Shown: positions 8,682 to 18,221 of the stretch, one piece after another
Numbering within the stretch: the first letter of the stretch is position 1
Layout: the number at the start of each line of letters is the position of its first letter
DNA from: Candidatus Poribacteria bacterium
GTDB taxonomy: Bacteria; Poribacteria; WGA-4E; WGA-3G
Assembly: GCA_007571305.1 (NCBI GenBank)
Contig: RKRR01000066.1
Coordinates: 1 to 40,933 of the forward strand
Reading direction: 5' to 3'
Length of the DNA stretch: 40,933 bases
Made by a program: the position numbers and the translations under genes
The notes under the pieces: generated by a model
The model's database searches: none
The model's input: only the letters and a program-made list of their open reading frames with translations
What the model was told of the DNA's origin: nothing

Positions 8682-9464
8682 ATGTTACAGTATCTACTTT
8701 CCAGTCGGTTGATCCAATGCGGTCTCGTGTTCTTTGTCCTCTCGGTGAGCGGGAGTTTCCTCTATTCTTGGCACGTCAAACGGACCACAGAAAAAGAGTT
8801 CGCACGCCACGACCGATTTTTGCGGGGACACTCGATACAGAGCGAGATGCCCACTACACCGGACACCATAAATACAAGTAGGGTGGACTTTGAACAAACG
8901 GAAACATCTCTTGAAGCGGAAGATTCACAGGCAATAGTTGATGACACGGAGACGTGCCCGAGCGATGATGCAGCATCTATTGACCTGGCGGATGTATTCT
9001 TGCCTGACAGTATAGATTTGGAGGCAGAACTCACTGAAGATGTCCGCGTTTCAGCCTTCGGCTTTGGACCTTATCCGGAAGTGCCAATTGATTATCCAGA
9101 ACCGGATATCTGGGATAGAATTGACAATATGGCGGATAGGGGTCTAGCAAGAGAAGTGGAACTCATGGCAAGAGTCTGTATCAAACTCTGGAATCAAGGC
9201 GTAAAAGCAATAGGTGCTTCATTGAGTTATAGTGACGGGAAAGTCTATCCGACTATTCCTGGTATCGCGTATGTCAAGTGGAAATGGGAAGAGCTGCCCG
9301 ATGGAAAACACCGACGATACGCAAGTCGTATCTCAGGATCTCCTGAGCTTGTGGGCAAAGAGCATTATATCTATGAACTTGGTATTGCGCCGCCAGGAAT
9401 TACGATTATAGACTATGAGGAAGGGGGGATAGACCCCTACGAATTTCTCAGCTTACAAAGATAA
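8682..9464 (+). CDS. Membrane-anchored/exported protein of unknown function
   Basis: A 260-residue protein, not recognised. ATG 8682 is preferred over 8571 because AGAGAGG lies just upstream and because the protein then begins with a hydrophobic segment (about residues 8-25, LIQCGLVFFVLSVSGSFLYSW) that would serve as signal or anchor. A charged, acidic low-complexity linker (about 50-110) follows, then a compact C-terminal region with many aromatic residues (FGFGPYPEVPIDYPEPDIWDR). It is followed after 12 bp by another small exported protein with a strong ribosome-binding site, so the two form an operon that ends at the terminator at 9873-9913. Confidence 0.7.
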   Translation: MLQYLLSSRLIQCGLVFFVLSVSGSFLYSWHVKRTTEKEFARHDRFLRGHSIQSEMPTTPDTINTSRVDFEQTETSLEAEDSQAIVDDTETCPSDDAASIDLADVFLPDSIDLEAELTEDVRVSAFGFGPYPEVPIDYPEPDIWDRIDNMADRGLAREVELMARVCIKLWNQGVKAIGASLSYSDGKVYPTIPGIAYVKWKWEELPDGKHRRYASRISGSPELVGKEHYIYELGIAPPGITIIDYEEGGIDPYEFLSLQR

Positions 9465-9476
9465 GGAGAAACTTCC

Positions 9477-9857
9477 ATGTTTTACAAAGCGGCAGTAACA
9501 ACAGGCTTCTCAATATTCTTTCTCTTCGGCATTACGTTCAACCTCTTCGCGCCTATAGGAGCAGATACTCAGGGACCATTCACTGCAAGTGCGTCATGCA
9601 CCTCAGACGATAGTTATAAGAGGGCGAATGCCTCTATTAACGGCGCCTATAGAGGTTGTTCTGGGTATTGGGATGTAACAGCAGAGGTGGGCAGCGATAG
9701 AGACGAGGACTGCGGATCTTTTGATAGGTATATCTCCAAAAGTGCCTCTGCGAGGGAGCACTTATCCACAAGTTCCAGCGAAGCGAAAGCCAATATGTCG
9801 GGGACAGATAGGCGCGGTACATATTACCATGCAAAAGCGTCTGACTCAGACTCATAA
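9477..9857 (+). CDS. Small secreted Ser/Ala-rich protein of unknown function
   Basis: A 126-residue protein with a clear signal peptide (hydrophobic stretch about 8-27, likely cleaved near residue 30). The mature part is rich in Ser, Ala, Asp and Tyr, has no long hydrophobic segment and contains three Cys (TASASCTSDD, YRGCSGYW, DEDCGSF). AAGGAGAA lies 8-10 nt before the ATG. It is the second gene of the pair with 8682-9464 and is directly followed by a terminator. No family was recognised. Confidence 0.7.
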   Translation: MFYKAAVTTGFSIFFLFGITFNLFAPIGADTQGPFTASASCTSDDSYKRANASINGAYRGCSGYWDVTAEVGSDRDEDCGSFDRYISKSASAREHLSTSSSEAKANMSGTDRRGTYYHAKASDSDS

Positions 9858-9872
9858 GGGGAACTTTTCACA

Positions 9873-9913
9873 AAGCCTGTGGCATCACACCGGCGTGGTG
9901 CCACAGGCTTTTT
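9873..9913 (+). terminator. Rho-independent terminator
   Basis: Perfect 12-bp inverted repeat AAGCCTGTGGCA (9873-9884) / TGCCACAGGCTT (9899-9910) with a 14-nt loop and a run of T's to 9913. It starts 16 bp after the stop of the small secreted protein. Confidence 0.9.
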
Positions 9914-10016
9914 CCTGCCTCTCTACAGAATAACTCCAATTAAGGTGCTGCAGAGAACGCGGTTCAATGATCAAGATACAGTCAGATAGGTTGTCCCTAC
10001 TGACGAAATTAGAAAG

Positions 10017-10057
10017 AGAAACGCGGTGTCATACGTATTGATATCGCGTTTCTTTTT
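10017..10057 (+). terminator. Second terminator-like hairpin
   Basis: AGAAACGCG (10017-10025) pairs with CGCGTTTCT (10045-10053), followed by TTTT. It lies 100 bp beyond the first terminator with no gene between, so it may belong to a repeat or be a back-up terminator. Confidence 0.6.
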
Positions 10058-10295
10058 AATAATGTGAGTTTGATTAAACCCGAATCTCCACGTCAATGGG
10101 AACGCGTCACTCTTCTACCCCCCTTTATCCCCCCGCAAGCAGGGGGAAAGAGAGGGTATGGGAGGAAAATGTTAAAAGGAAAGTGTCTCAAATTTTATTA
10201 TCAAACTCACGTTACCAATAGATATATCCAACCTGGGTTCATTGCACATCATATCCACGAAAACAGAACGTCTGAAGAAACCTATTTTTTTCTCT
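10058..10295. other. Gene-free stretch with repeat fragments
   Basis: No gene is supported. The sequence holds a C-rich/G-rich hairpin (CCCCCC-GCAAGC-AGGGGG, about 10122-10146) and the word TATCAAACTCACGTTA, which also occurs at the left edge of the window (12-27). The 85-codon open frame here has a composition unlike its neighbours and no ribosome-binding site. Confidence 0.4.
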
Positions 10296-10325
10296 TGACG
10301 CAAAAGATATGTACGGTGTAATATA
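10296..10325 (+). promoter_or_regulatory. Sigma-70-type promoter of the lipoprotein operon
   Basis: TTGACG (10296-10301), 18-nt spacer, TATATA (10320-10325), about 48 nt before the GTG start at 10374. Confidence 0.6.
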
Positions 10326-10373
10326 TAGGATGTGGCTTGCATACCAATATCACAAAATTTTGGGGTGATAAAC

Positions 10374-10769
10374 GTGTTAAGATATGGTCAACTCGCGTCT
10401 ATCGCTATTTTCTTCTGCTTGGTTCTATCCGGATGTGCTGGGTTCGGTGATGTTACGCGCACTGAGGCTTACAATCGATTTGCGATCAAGGCAGCACAAG
10501 CGCAACTTTGGAATGAAGCTGTTTTTCGCTGGAATCAGGTTATCAGTATTGATCCAGAGGACGCTAAAGCACATAATAATCTCGGTGTTGCTTACGAGGC
10601 ACTCGGGAACATAGATGAGGCTATTGCCTCTTACCAGCGCGCGGCGGAATTAGAACCAAATAATAAATACTACAGACTCAACTATCGGCGGTGCCGTATA
10701 CATCTTCGGCGGAGTGGAGGGGACGATGAAGATGCACCGCAGTTAGACGAACCGCCATTGGCGGAATGA
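10374..10769 (+). CDS. TPR-repeat lipoprotein
   Basis: A 131-residue protein. GTG 10374 is chosen over the GTG at 10332 because GGGGTGAT lies 5-10 nt upstream and because the protein then starts with a proper lipoprotein signal peptide ending in LVLSGC (lipobox; acylated Cys at about residue 21). The mature part has about two TPR units, the clearest AKAHNNLGVAYEALGNIDEAI followed by ASYQRAAELEPNN, and an acidic Pro-rich tail. It is probably attached to the outer membrane as a scaffold. The next gene starts 16 bp downstream and is also a lipoprotein, so they likely form an operon. Confidence 0.82.
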   Translation: MLRYGQLASIAIFFCLVLSGCAGFGDVTRTEAYNRFAIKAAQAQLWNEAVFRWNQVISIDPEDAKAHNNLGVAYEALGNIDEAIASYQRAAELEPNNKYYRLNYRRCRIHLRRSGGDDEDAPQLDEPPLAE

Positions 10770-10785
10770 GAGACATAGGGTAAAG

Positions 10786-11496
10786 ATGGTGAAAAAAATA
10801 GGAATCCTGTTAGGAGTCTTAGCACTTTGTGGATGCAGCAAGGCTGTGACGCGAGTCTCTATTCCGGTGAAGGTTGAATCTGAAATCGACATCACCCGTT
10901 ACTCTAACTTTGCCGTTTTACCGTTTGTCAGCGAGAAACAGGTAGAGCGGAACGAAAAACTCCCTCCAGAGGTTGGCGAAGAGATCGCTTCAATACTTCG
11001 GCGGGGTTTAGCTCGCCAAAAACATTTCGAAGTCGTCAGCACACCAGAAACGGCGAGATTGCTCACTGGAGAAACCGTGGAAGAAGATTGGCTTTCTGAT
11101 ACAAAGCACCTGAGTCAACTCGGTGAGTACTTTGAAGCAAAAGCAATTATCATCGGGAGTTTCCGATTTTATTCCGATAGTCGCCCAAGACGTTATTATG
11201 GGGAACGCTATTCCGTACGACGGCAACGCTACGTCTTGGATTATCAGGATTACATGCAGAAAACCTATCTGCTCTCACTCCGTGTAATCATTGTTGATGT
11301 CGAAACCGAACAGATCGTCTGGGATGAGTCTTACCGGCGGAGCACTGCTGAAGCGCATACTATCGGATCGTTCATTTTTTCACAGGTCGGACCGCAAGCG
11401 AATACGATTAGGGAACTCGGGAGACGTGCCGTATCAGAATTTACACGCCAAATCTCTCCACATTATGAGAACGAAGATAGATATTTAGTCAATTGA
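10786..11496 (+). CDS. Lipoprotein with CsgG/LPP20-like domain
   Basis: A 236-residue protein. The signal peptide ends in the lipobox LALCGC (acylated Cys at about residue 17). The mature region has the pattern of CsgG/DUF799/LPP20-type lipoproteins: YSNFAVLPFVSE, a helix EVGEEIASILRRGLARQKHFEVV, then KAIIIGSFRFY and a late VIIVDVETEQIVWDESYRR. These proteins sit on the periplasmic face of the outer membrane and serve in secretion or envelope maintenance. AGGGTAAAG precedes the ATG. Specific role unknown; the family assignment is from fold pattern. Confidence 0.68.
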   Translation: MVKKIGILLGVLALCGCSKAVTRVSIPVKVESEIDITRYSNFAVLPFVSEKQVERNEKLPPEVGEEIASILRRGLARQKHFEVVSTPETARLLTGETVEEDWLSDTKHLSQLGEYFEAKAIIIGSFRFYSDSRPRRYYGERYSVRRQRYVLDYQDYMQKTYLLSLRVIIVDVETEQIVWDESYRRSTAEAHTIGSFIFSQVGPQANTIRELGRRAVSEFTRQISPHYENEDRYLVN

Positions 11497-11560
11497 AATG
11501 TCAGTTATCAGCGCGGAGTGTTACGCAACCTTCTCGGTCATCAGTGACAAGGGACTTTTA

Positions 11561-11686
11561 TTATAGTAGATTCCGTAATTACTTGGACACTTGTAGCGGC
11601 GTGTGGACTCTGAAGTGATATATTCTGATGGCACAGCCTAACAGGCGATGCTACAAGTATAAATTTATTGTCGGATTCTACTATAA
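11561..11686. repeat. MITE-like element, family A copy 1
   Basis: Terminal inverted repeats TTATAGTAGATTCCG (11561-11575) and CGGATTCTACTATAA (11672-11686) enclose about 95 bp with no ORF. Related copies lie at 35506-35626 and 35751-35865. It contains the shared hairpin core (reverse orientation) at 11631-11655. Confidence 0.8.
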
Positions 11687-11716
11687 ACGAAAATCTCTTC
11701 GCTGAAAACTAAAAAC

Positions 11717-11733
11717 GGACGCAGTGAGCGTCC
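11717..11733. repeat. Short hairpin in intergenic spacer
   Basis: GGACGC-AGTGA-GCGTCC is a perfect 6-bp hairpin without a T-run. It lies between the MITE copy and the next gene, and could be a remnant of another small repeat. Confidence 0.4.
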
Positions 11734-11764
11734 TGACAATTGACAGTTACTATTACTTATTAGG

Positions 11765-14700
11765 GTGAATAGCGTGAAGCAAGGTAAAAACAGAACCTCA
11801 TCTGCAAAAGGCAAATATAAAAACTACACCTGCAATATAACAGAGCAGTGGGTGGGTAAATATGCTCTGCAGATACTTGTCGTTCTGCCAATAATATTAG
11901 CAGTGTTATCTCCTTGTGTTGCGTGGTCGCAAAGTTTTGGAAAAAACAAGATTACTGGACAACGTTTCGATTGGCACATTCACCGGACAGAGCATTTTGA
12001 CATCCATTACTACCCAAGTGAAGCGAAACTCGTGCCGATTATGGCGGCTATCGCTGAGGAAGCCTACGAGAAACACAGCGAAGATTTTGAACATGAATTA
12101 CAGGATAGAACACCGCTCATCCTCTACAAATCCCACAAGGACTTTCAGGAAACTAATATAATTCTCCAGGAACTTCACGAAGGTATTGGCGGTTTCGCTG
12201 AACTCTTTAAGCACCGTATCGTTATCCCCTTCACTGGATCCTTGGAAGCATTCCGAGAAGTAATTTTTCACGAACTCATCCATATTTTCCAATACGATAT
12301 CATCTATCAAAAACCCCATGCCCGCATCTATAGCGGAGAGTTTCTCTATTCCGCACCGATCTGGTTTATAGAAGGGATGGCGGACTATTTTGCTGAAGAC
12401 AATGATGCGATTGGTGAGATGGTAATTCGCGATGCCAGCATGACGAACAATATTGTGCCGCTCCCACAACTTCACAATTTCAACCGACTCAGTTCACCCT
12501 TTATTGGATACAAGTTAGGACAATTGGCGGTGGCGTATCTCACAGAGACTTATGGACGAGAGAAAATCGCTGAGATTTTGCAGGGGTTACGACAAAGTCG
12601 CACAAAGGACATTGACAGCGTTTTCAAGGAAGTCCTTGGAGTAGAACTCGAAGAGTTTGATAAAGCGTGGCGACAGACAGTCCGAAAACGGTATTGGCCC
12701 CTCGTTGAGCACCGAGAATTACCGGATCTGGTATCGAAGAATCTTACAGAAAAATCTAGATACTCTCATAACATTAAACCGGTATGGTCTCCGAGCGGTG
12801 ACCTGATCGCTTACGTCACAGGCAATGAAGGATTTCTGGAAATTGTGATCATGTCCGCAAAAACGGGTGAACGTATTGAACGTGTCACAAAGCGGTTTTT
12901 TCGTGAAAAATATGAGGAGATTCGTACCGATTTCGGAGGATTTGGTAGGAGCCTCGCGTGGGCACCCGATGGAGACAGGATCGCATTCATCGCTAAGCAT
13001 CACGATGCGAATTATCTCCTTGAGGTCAACATCCTGACTGGGGAACTGACGCAGTACTTTGAACTTGATTTTGATAACGTCACTTCACCCGACTACGATG
13101 GTAGCGGTGAACGCATAGTCTTTTCTGCCCTAAAAGAGGGACAAACAGATCTCTATGTCGTCGAATTGCTGACGGGGGAAGTGGATAGACTTACCTTCGA
13201 TCCGTTTAACGATACGCATCCGTCATGGCACCCAAAAACTGGTGAAATCGTCTACACTTCCGAACGAAGTGGAAAAAATAGATTGGTCCTGGTAAATCTC
13301 ATCCAAGGTACGGAACGCCTGCTGACCGGTACCACCTATAATGCTATCAGTCCAAGTTGGACACCAGACGGAACATCTATTCTTTTTTGTTCGGATCGAG
13401 AGGGCATTTACGATATACACAGACTTAAAATTGGTTCTCAATCGTCAGTTAACAACCATCAGTTAGAAGGTGGTTCGGTAAAATCGGATTCCTCTTTAAC
13501 GGATAACCGGCAACTGATAATGGGTGACTATTCTTCTGATAGCCAAGAGCCGAAAGTCGAAAGCCAAGCGAATGAAGAAATCGTCTTGCCTGGAAATAGT
13601 AGCATAGAACCCGTGGGTTCCCGATCTGTGGAAGTTGAGTTGACACGTCTTACCAATATGATGACGGGTTGCTTCAATCCGAGCCTCGCTCCGGATGGGA
13701 GACATCTTCTGTTTAGTGCCTATCAGAATGGAAAATATGATGTCTGTATCATGGAGATTGCCAAAGCGATTGAGGAAACAATTGAAGTTTCAAACGTGGC
13801 AGAACCTTCTATAATTTTAACAGAGGAAGCACCAGAAAATTATAGGATTGCCAAGCGAAAATACAGTACAAGGTCTTCTTTTGCTTTAGATGCGATCTTC
13901 CCGGATTTCAGTTTCGGCGCGGATGGTATCCTAAGAAGTACAGTGCAAGTCGTTGGCAGTGATATGTTAGGTAACCATCGCATCGGGGTTAGCGTGATGA
14001 ACCAATCCAGCTACCTGGCACCGGATTTTATCGCACAATACGGTTTTTTAACACACCGAACCGACGTTGGCGCATTGATTTACAACTATCACGAATACCA
14101 TATCTTGGGGGGGATCCAGAGAAGACGAGGGATTCTACAAAGGATTACCGGGCTTGGCGCGTATGTCAATTATCCGTTTGACAGATACCATCGACTTGAC
14201 TTTGAGTTCTCGATGTACTCGCAGCCCTTCTCCTTTAACTTCCAAACGCGCGAACCTTTGGATCCATTCGACGATAGAGGCTTGCTCACGATGGGATCTA
14301 TTGCGTTTGTTGGAGATACAACGATGTGGCGGGAGTGGGCACCTTATACGGGTTCTCGGTACCGCCTTGAACTTGAGCAATCCTTCCCGGCACTCGGTAG
14401 TGAATTGTCACTAACGAATGTTATTTTTGATGCGCGACGCTATTTCGGTGTCGGCAGGCGGTCTACCTTTGCCGCTCGGTTATTACTCGGTGGTAGTTTC
14501 GGAACTGATAGGTCCTATTTTTATCTTGGTGGGATTGATACGCTACGCGGCTATAATTATGAGGAATTAGTCGGGACACGCATCGGACTTCTCAACTTCG
14601 AGGTCCGTATCCCCTTCATAGATGTCCTTCACTTCGGGTGGCCCGTTCAGTGGACGCTTGGTGGGATCCGTGGAATCGCCTTCGCAGATTTGGGAGGGGC

Positions 14701-14917
14701 GTGGTCAGACTGGCAATACGGACCCAAAAATCCTTTCAGGGTCTTTGTTCGCGATGAAAATGGTATTCGTCTTGCGGATGTCAAAGCCGCGATAGGTGCT
14801 GGACTGCGTTTGCAACTCGGTGTGTTTTCAGTGGACTTCGCCGCAGCCTGGCATACGGACCTAACGAGTGTGGAACCCGGTATGAAATACCATCTCGGAC
14901 TGGGCCAAGCTTTTTAA
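11765..14917 (+). CDS. Metallopeptidase-like / PD40 beta-propeller / Omp85-like outer membrane protein
   Basis: A 1050-residue protein; an alternative GTG at 11774 fits the AGGGTGA ribosome-binding site better. A basic leader and hydrophobic segment (about 34-55) form the signal. A gluzincin-type peptidase domain follows with HELIH (169-173) and downstream Glu in WFIEGMADYFAE (about 200-211). Next come PD40/TolB-like propeller repeats (about 245-690) with the typical PVWSPSGD, LAWAPDGDRIAF, PSWTPDG and PSLAPDGRHLLF. The C-terminal third (about 730-1050) looks like a beta-barrel of the Omp85/bacterial surface antigen type (GGIDTLRGYNYEELVG) and ends in Phe. This three-part build is known for large outer-membrane proteins of uncultured phyla. 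An inserted Ser/Gln-rich stretch is described in the findings. Confidence 0.85.
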   Translation: MNSVKQGKNRTSSAKGKYKNYTCNITEQWVGKYALQILVVLPIILAVLSPCVAWSQSFGKNKITGQRFDWHIHRTEHFDIHYYPSEAKLVPIMAAIAEEAYEKHSEDFEHELQDRTPLILYKSHKDFQETNIILQELHEGIGGFAELFKHRIVIPFTGSLEAFREVIFHELIHIFQYDIIYQKPHARIYSGEFLYSAPIWFIEGMADYFAEDNDAIGEMVIRDASMTNNIVPLPQLHNFNRLSSPFIGYKLGQLAVAYLTETYGREKIAEILQGLRQSRTKDIDSVFKEVLGVELEEFDKAWRQTVRKRYWPLVEHRELPDLVSKNLTEKSRYSHNIKPVWSPSGDLIAYVTGNEGFLEIVIMSAKTGERIERVTKRFFREKYEEIRTDFGGFGRSLAWAPDGDRIAFIAKHHDANYLLEVNILTGELTQYFELDFDNVTSPDYDGSGERIVFSALKEGQTDLYVVELLTGEVDRLTFDPFNDTHPSWHPKTGEIVYTSERSGKNRLVLVNLIQGTERLLTGTTYNAISPSWTPDGTSILFCSDREGIYDIHRLKIGSQSSVNNHQLEGGSVKSDSSLTDNRQLIMGDYSSDSQEPKVESQANEEIVLPGNSSIEPVGSRSVEVELTRLTNMMTGCFNPSLAPDGRHLLFSAYQNGKYDVCIMEIAKAIEETIEVSNVAEPSIILTEEAPENYRIAKRKYSTRSSFALDAIFPDFSFGADGILRSTVQVVGSDMLGNHRIGVSVMNQSSYLAPDFIAQYGFLTHRTDVGALIYNYHEYHILGGIQRRRGILQRITGLGAYVNYPFDRYHRLDFEFSMYSQPFSFNFQTREPLDPFDDRGLLTMGSIAFVGDTTMWREWAPYTGSRYRLELEQSFPALGSELSLTNVIFDARRYFGVGRRSTFAARLLLGGSFGTDRSYFYLGGIDTLRGYNYEELVGTRIGLLNFEVRIPFIDVLHFGWPVQWTLGGIRGIAFADLGGAWSDWQYGPKNPFRVFVRDENGIRLADVKAAIGAGLRLQLGVFSVDFAAAWHTDLTSVEPGMKYHLGLGQAF

Positions 14918-14960
14918 ATATAGCACATAGTTAGAAAATTCGGAGGCTAATAATTAAAAT

Positions 14961-17900
14961 ATGGATTCACGAACCAAACGCTTTATTATCACTATCACTG
15001 TACTCGCCGTTGTTGGTGGGTTAGGTGCCATCTGGGTTAACCTTTATCCCGACTTTCTATGGTTTAAGGTGGTAGACTATTTCAGCGTTTACACTAAAAT
15101 TCTCACAACAAAAATCTTCATCGGTGTAATTGTTGGAATCTGCTATTTGGCGATTCTTCTAACAAACATTGCCCTGATTTATCGATTCACACCAGCACAT
15201 CTGAGTCCCGCTTTTATGGGGGGAGCAGATTTCATGGGTGATGCCTCAAGTAGTCCCGGTGATACGCGAAAACTGATTTACGGTGGGCTCACACTGCTCG
15301 CTGTTCTGTTTAGTGTCATGATGGGTTACGCCGCCAGCGATCGGTGGGAGGTCTATCTGCGCTACACCAATTCCGAGAATCTCGTTTTCCGTGCTGCCAC
15401 CCCGATTGTCGTAGAAGAAAGCCTCAATTCTGCCGAGATTCCTGTCTCGCAACTCGAACTCCAGGCAAAAAATATAAGGGTCGGGGACGAGATAAACGTC
15501 CAGGTGAACGGAACAAATCAAGACGCGCGGGTTGAAGCAATTTTGGATAACGCCATCCGTTTAAATACAGCTGTTCAGATAGCGCCGGGGCAGAAAGCGT
15601 TTTTCACGTCTCCTGCACGCGATCCTATCTTTGATAAGGATGTCGCTTACTACGTCTTCAAGATGCCAGCAGAGCGTTATGTGTGCGGGACGCTTTTCGG
15701 TATTTTTATGTTAGTGACGATATTTGCAATCGTCATCTACTTTTTTCATGGGCTAATCACGGGGGATACCAGCCAGTTTCGATTTCGTCCGCCTGCCAAC
15801 GTGAAAGCCCATTTGTTCACGCTTGTAGGGCTGACACTTCTATTCCGAGCATGGAACTACCGTTTTGCTATGTTTGACCTGCTTTACACGACAAACGATG
15901 TTGTCCGTGGCGGTGGTGGGTATGCCGCAATGCAGGCACGACTTCCCATATTGTACTTCTTAATTGGACTTACAATTCTGTGTGCTCTCATTTTCATCAT
16001 TTCTATATTCCTCCGACGCAACACTTTGGCTTTTGGTGGGCTTGCTGTGTTTCTGATTGCTGGATTCCTTGGACAAATTTATCCGCTCGTTATACAAAGG
16101 TGGCAGGTTGAACCCAGAAAACAGGTATTAGAAGCAGACTATATCAACTACAACATCAAAGCAACGCTCCAAGCTTATGGCTTGGCTGAGAACACTGTGA
16201 CGGAAGAAGAATATCCGTTGACAGAACAGCTCAGTTATGATGACATAAGGAGCTCTGAAAACGCTTCTGTTTTCAATAGTATTCGCCTCTGGGATTGGCG
16301 ACCCTTGCGTAGAACTTTCCGACAGCTCCAAGAGTTACGGACGCAATATGATTTCAATGATGTCGATATAGATCGCTATATCGTTGATGGTGAGATTCGA
16401 CAGGTGATGCTCTCTGGACGGGAGCTCAATATCAACGAACTCCCTGCTGAAATCAGAAACGACTGGTATAAGCAGACCTATACCTACACGCACGGGTACG
16501 GTGCAGTTGTAAGTCCCGTTAACGAAATTGATAACGGCAAACCTAACATGTACATTCAAGGTTTGCCACCTATTGACTATGACGAGCAGTGGCAGCACCG
16601 GTTCAGTGAAACACCGGGACCTCGTATCTATTATGGTGAACGCACAGACCGCTACGTTATTGTCCATCCAGAACGGAGCCAAGGACTTGAGTTTGACTAT
16701 CCACAGGAGGGGCAACAATACGCCGAGTATGCATATCAAGGAAAAGGTGGCGTACAACTGAACTCTTTCTGGCGTAAGATGGTATATATGCTTAAGTTCG
16801 ATAACGAAATCAACTTCGTGTTACCTGGTGAAATTGAGCCGACAAGCCGAATCCTCTACGAAAGAAACATCAAAAAACGGATCCAGAAAATCGCACCCTT
16901 CTTGAGATATGATGGGGATCCTTACATCATTCTCCATAACGGCAGACTGGTTTGGATGATTGATGCCTATACCATCACACATCGATATCCTTACTCTGTT
17001 TCAATGCGAGAATTCGTCAGCGAGAGAAGACGGCAGATTGCCGATGCACAGCGAGACAGTGAACCGTGGGGAAACTACATCCGAAATTCTGTTAAAGTTG
17101 TTGTTGATGCTTACGACGGTACTGTCGATTTTTACATTATGGAGCGAGAACAGGATCCGATCTCGGAATGCTATCGACAGATATTCCCAAACCTTTTCAA
17201 GTCGTTTGAGGAGATGCCGGATGAACTCAAGGAGCATATCCGATATCCGACATCTATGTTCCTTATCCAAGCCCGTGTCTATCGGGATTATCACATGAAA
17301 GATCCGGTAACCTTTTACGCAGGGGAGGATAAATGGGAGATCGGCAGAGAACTTTATGACAATACAGATGCCCAGACGCGACAAACTGCTTCTCCGCAAC
17401 CCAGAAGTCCGTTCGCACCGCAGCAGGTCCCCCAAAGCTCCGGCACAAATGGACAACCCGTTGAACCCTATTATGTCGTCATCAGACTACCGGGACAGGA
17501 ACAATCGGAATTCATGTTGATGTTGCCTTTCACACCGCTCAACAAACCAAATCTGACTGCTTGGCTCGCTGCACGATGCGACTTGCCTCAATATGGGCAG
17601 CTCCTCGTCTACCGATTCCCGAAAGGGAAGCAGGTCGCAGGGCCAATGCAGGTAGAGAATTTTATTAGCCAAGAGCCGGAGATTTCACAGCAAATCAGCC
17701 TCTGGAATACCCAGGGGTCCCGCGTCTTACGAGGAAATTTGTTGATTCTACCTATGAACAACTCACTCCTCTATGTTGAGCCGATATATATACAATCCGA
17801 GGATGAAAAAACCGCTATCCCCGAATTACGGCGGGTCGTCATCGGATATGGGAACGAAGTCGTCTGGGGTGAAAGTCTTGAGGAGGCACTCGTCAAAATG

Positions 17901-18134
17901 TTCGGACAGGGAACAGGGTTCCAGACCGCCACTGCGACGACCCTAACTGACGACATTGGTGTAACTGATATTGGCACAGACCAGACCTCACTGCCAGGAC
18001 TCATTGAACAAGCAAATAGTTATTTCAATGAGGGACAGAAGGCATTACGTACTGGTGATTGGACGGAGTATGGACGGTATCAGCGACTTTTAGAGGAAAC
18101 TTTACGTCAACTTGAAGGAAACATACGAGAATAG
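14961..18134 (+). CDS. UPF0182 family large membrane protein
   Basis: A 1057-residue protein of the UPF0182 (COG1615) family, full length. The N-terminal third has about seven transmembrane segments (near 8-27, 48-70, 108-125, 235-260, 275-300, 315-345, 350-372). The large soluble region contains family hallmarks such as INYNIKATLQAYGL, SYTYTHGYGAV-type text (QTYTYTHGYGAVVSPVNE), ERTDRYVIV, PRIYYGE and DPYIILHNGRLVWMIDAYT. The C-terminal part has a Pro/Gln-rich linker (about 808-830) and an acidic tail. Function of the family is not established. GGAGG lies 14 nt before the ATG; it follows the barrel protein by 43 bp and may be co-transcribed. Confidence 0.92.
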   Translation: MDSRTKRFIITITVLAVVGGLGAIWVNLYPDFLWFKVVDYFSVYTKILTTKIFIGVIVGICYLAILLTNIALIYRFTPAHLSPAFMGGADFMGDASSSPGDTRKLIYGGLTLLAVLFSVMMGYAASDRWEVYLRYTNSENLVFRAATPIVVEESLNSAEIPVSQLELQAKNIRVGDEINVQVNGTNQDARVEAILDNAIRLNTAVQIAPGQKAFFTSPARDPIFDKDVAYYVFKMPAERYVCGTLFGIFMLVTIFAIVIYFFHGLITGDTSQFRFRPPANVKAHLFTLVGLTLLFRAWNYRFAMFDLLYTTNDVVRGGGGYAAMQARLPILYFLIGLTILCALIFIISIFLRRNTLAFGGLAVFLIAGFLGQIYPLVIQRWQVEPRKQVLEADYINYNIKATLQAYGLAENTVTEEEYPLTEQLSYDDIRSSENASVFNSIRLWDWRPLRRTFRQLQELRTQYDFNDVDIDRYIVDGEIRQVMLSGRELNINELPAEIRNDWYKQTYTYTHGYGAVVSPVNEIDNGKPNMYIQGLPPIDYDEQWQHRFSETPGPRIYYGERTDRYVIVHPERSQGLEFDYPQEGQQYAEYAYQGKGGVQLNSFWRKMVYMLKFDNEINFVLPGEIEPTSRILYERNIKKRIQKIAPFLRYDGDPYIILHNGRLVWMIDAYTITHRYPYSVSMREFVSERRRQIADAQRDSEPWGNYIRNSVKVVVDAYDGTVDFYIMEREQDPISECYRQIFPNLFKSFEEMPDELKEHIRYPTSMFLIQARVYRDYHMKDPVTFYAGEDKWEIGRELYDNTDAQTRQTASPQPRSPFAPQQVPQSSGTNGQPVEPYYVVIRLPGQEQSEFMLMLPFTPLNKPNLTAWLAARCDLPQYGQLLVYRFPKGKQVAGPMQVENFISQEPEISQQISLWNTQGSRVLRGNLLILPMNNSLLYVEPIYIQSEDEKTAIPELRRVVIGYGNEVVWGESLEEALVKMFGQGTGFQTATATTLTDDIGVTDIGTDQTSLPGLIEQANSYFNEGQKALRTGDWTEYGRYQRLLEETLRQLEGNIRE

Positions 18135-18221
18135 TTGTCGGTTATCAATGATAAAACGAAGATCTCTTGACCGGCAACCAAAAGATTTTTCGAAGAAAAC
18201 CGTATAAAGGAGGTGAAACAG

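Noticed and set aside
10064..10321. 85-codon ORF between terminator and lipoprotein operon
   Set aside because: It spans a repeat hairpin and repeat words, has no ribosome-binding site and no protein-like composition.
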